Shown: positions 4,077 to 5,048 of the stretch, piece after piece | Layout of the letters: every line of letters begins with the position of its first letter | Position numbering within the stretch: position 1 is the first letter of the stretch | Assembly (NCBI GenBank): GCA_934277655.1 | Contig: CAKQVC010000174.1 | Span: forward strand, 1 to 5,048 | DNA: 5,048 bases | Direction of reading: 5' to 3' | Origin: an uncultured Clostridia bacterium | GTDB taxonomy: Bacteria > Bacillota > Clostridia > Peptostreptococcales > Anaerovoracaceae | The notes under the pieces: model-generated | Told to the model about the DNA's origin: nothing | What the model saw: only the letters and a program-made list of their open reading frames with translations | The model's database searches: none | Made by a program: the position numbers and the translations under genes

Positions 4077-5048
4077 GTGATAACAGTAACAAATGTAAGT
4101 TTAAATTTTAGCGGACAAACGCTGTTTAAGGATGTTGACCTGAAGTTTACATCGGGCAACTGCTACGGTATTATCGGGGCTAACGGTGCAGGAAAATCCA
4201 CATTTTTACGGATTTTATCCGGAGAACTGGAGCCAACCACCGGAAGTGTATCCATCAAACCGGGCATCCGCATGTCCGTGCTGAAACAGGACCACTTCGA
4301 ATTTGATGAATATACAGTTTTAGATACAGTCATCATGGGAAACCGCAGACTTTATGACGTCATGAAAGAAAAAGAGGCTATCTATATGAAAGAAGATTTC
4401 AGTGACGAAGATGGCATGCGTGCAGCAGACCTGGAAGCTGAGTTTGCTGAAATGAACGGATGGGAAGCGGATTCTGATGTAAGCAAACTGATCCAGGGGC
4501 TGGGACTGTCTAACGATATTCTTTACAGCCAGATGAGCAGCCTGACCGCCAAGGAAAAAGTAAAGGTTCTGCTCGCACAGGCTTTGTTTGGAAATCCGGG
4601 GATCATCCTGCTTGACGAACCTACCAACCATTTGGACGTAAAAGCCATCGCATGGCTGGAAGACTTTCTGATGGAATACGAGGGAACGGTCATTGTCGTA
4701 TCTCATGACAGACACTTCCTGAACACTGTCTGCACCAGCATCGTGGATGTTGACTACGGCAAGATCAAGATGTATGTCGGAAACTATGAGTTCTGGTACG
4801 AGTCCAGCCAGATGATCCAGAAGATGGTTCGTGACCAGAATAAGAAGAACGAGGAAAAGATCAAAGAACTGCAGGCATTTATCCAGCGGTTCTCTGCCAA
4901 CAAATCAAAATCCAAGCAGGCTACATCCAGAAGAAAGCTGCTGGACAAACTGACCGTGGAAGAAATGCCGGCATCATCTAGACGTTATCCGTTCGTTGGA
5001 TTTACAATGGACAGAGAACCAGGAAAAGAAATTTTGCAGGTAGAAGGC
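4077..5048 (+). CDS. ykpA: ABC-F family ATPase, YkpA/YbiT type (3' end outside the window)
   Basis: Only the first 324 codons are present; the frame is still open at the window edge. Family members are about 530-540 residues with two ATPase domains. ABC-F proteins have no membrane domain and act on the ribosome, binding near the E site to influence peptidyl-tRNA; some confer antibiotic resistance. The first nucleotide-binding domain has Walker A GANGAGKST (34-42), Q-loop Gln71, Walker B IILLDEP (176-182) with catalytic Glu181, the D-loop HLD (185-187) and the switch His210 in VSHDRHF. The signature is LTAKEK (156-161) instead of LSGGEK. Residues about 235-310 form the interdomain linker, with YVGNYEFWYESS and the basic SANKSKSKQATSRRKLLDK helix typical of YbiT and YkpA. 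Domain two would start just after ILQVEG. The overall pattern matches the housekeeping YkpA/YbiT branch rather than Vga, Lsa or VmlR-type resistance proteins; the gene symbol is by resemblance. It appears to be transcribed alone, divergently from M55. Confidence 0.92.
   Translation, partial: MITVTNVSLNFSGQTLFKDVDLKFTSGNCYGIIGANGAGKSTFLRILSGELEPTTGSVSIKPGIRMSVLKQDHFEFDEYTVLDTVIMGNRRLYDVMKEKEAIYMKEDFSDEDGMRAADLEAEFAEMNGWEADSDVSKLIQGLGLSNDILYSQMSSLTAKEKVKVLLAQALFGNPGIILLDEPTNHLDVKAIAWLEDFLMEYEGTVIVVSHDRHFLNTVCTSIVDVDYGKIKMYVGNYEFWYESSQMIQKMVRDQNKKNEEKIKELQAFIQRFSANKSKSKQATSRRKLLDKLTVEEMPASSRRYPFVGFTMDREPGKEILQVEG

Noticed and set aside
4320..4715. 131-residue minus-strand frame inside the ABC-F gene
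   Set aside because: It is antisense to the Walker B, signature and switch regions of a conserved ATPase and has no independent support.

Overview
The window looks like chromosomal DNA from a low-to-mid GC Gram-positive anaerobe of the class Clostridia, most likely a Lachnospiraceae-type gut bacterium. The reasons are strong AGGAGG-like ribosome binding sites, sigma-A style promoters, T-tract terminators, and proteins that match Firmicute versions of their families. The assignment to Lachnospiraceae is an impression from protein style, not a measured result. There are no rRNA or tRNA genes, CRISPR arrays, transposases or phage genes.

Layout, left to right. (1) 39-908 (+) encodes a 289-residue secreted protein: signal peptide, nine perfect PGGTTT hexapeptide repeats, a charged helical segment and a C-terminal fibronectin-III-like domain. 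A clean intrinsic terminator follows at 922-960. (2) 909-1262 holds that terminator, a good promoter (1032-1061) and a leader of about 195 nt. Part of the leader resembles the distal part of T-box stem I. (3) 1263-2636 (+) encodes a 457-residue MATE-family (MepA-like) cation/drug antiporter. (4) 2870-3664 (-) encodes a 264-residue M55 (DppA-type) D-aminopeptidase with all five expected zinc ligands. It converges on the MATE gene, and the two share a bidirectional terminator at 2705-2760. (5) 3665-4076 is a divergent promoter region. It carries a leftward promoter with operator-like repeats for the peptidase, a rightward promoter, and a leader with a long hairpin. (6) 4077 to the window end (+) encodes the first 324 residues of an ABC-F ATPase of the YkpA/YbiT type. 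It starts at GTG and is cut by the window edge.

The genes appear to be separate single-gene transcription units rather than one operon. MATE (efflux), M55 (D-amino-acid peptide turnover) and ABC-F (ribosome-associated ATPase) are ordinary housekeeping or stress genes, and nothing in the sequence ties them into one pathway. I do not see a clear new multi-gene system. The best leads are RNA- and repeat-level: the T-box-like MATE leader, the hairpin leader of the ABC-F gene, the operator-like repeats at the peptidase promoter, the nested 18/36-bp repeat in the secreted protein, and the non-canonical signature motif in the first ABC-F ATPase domain.
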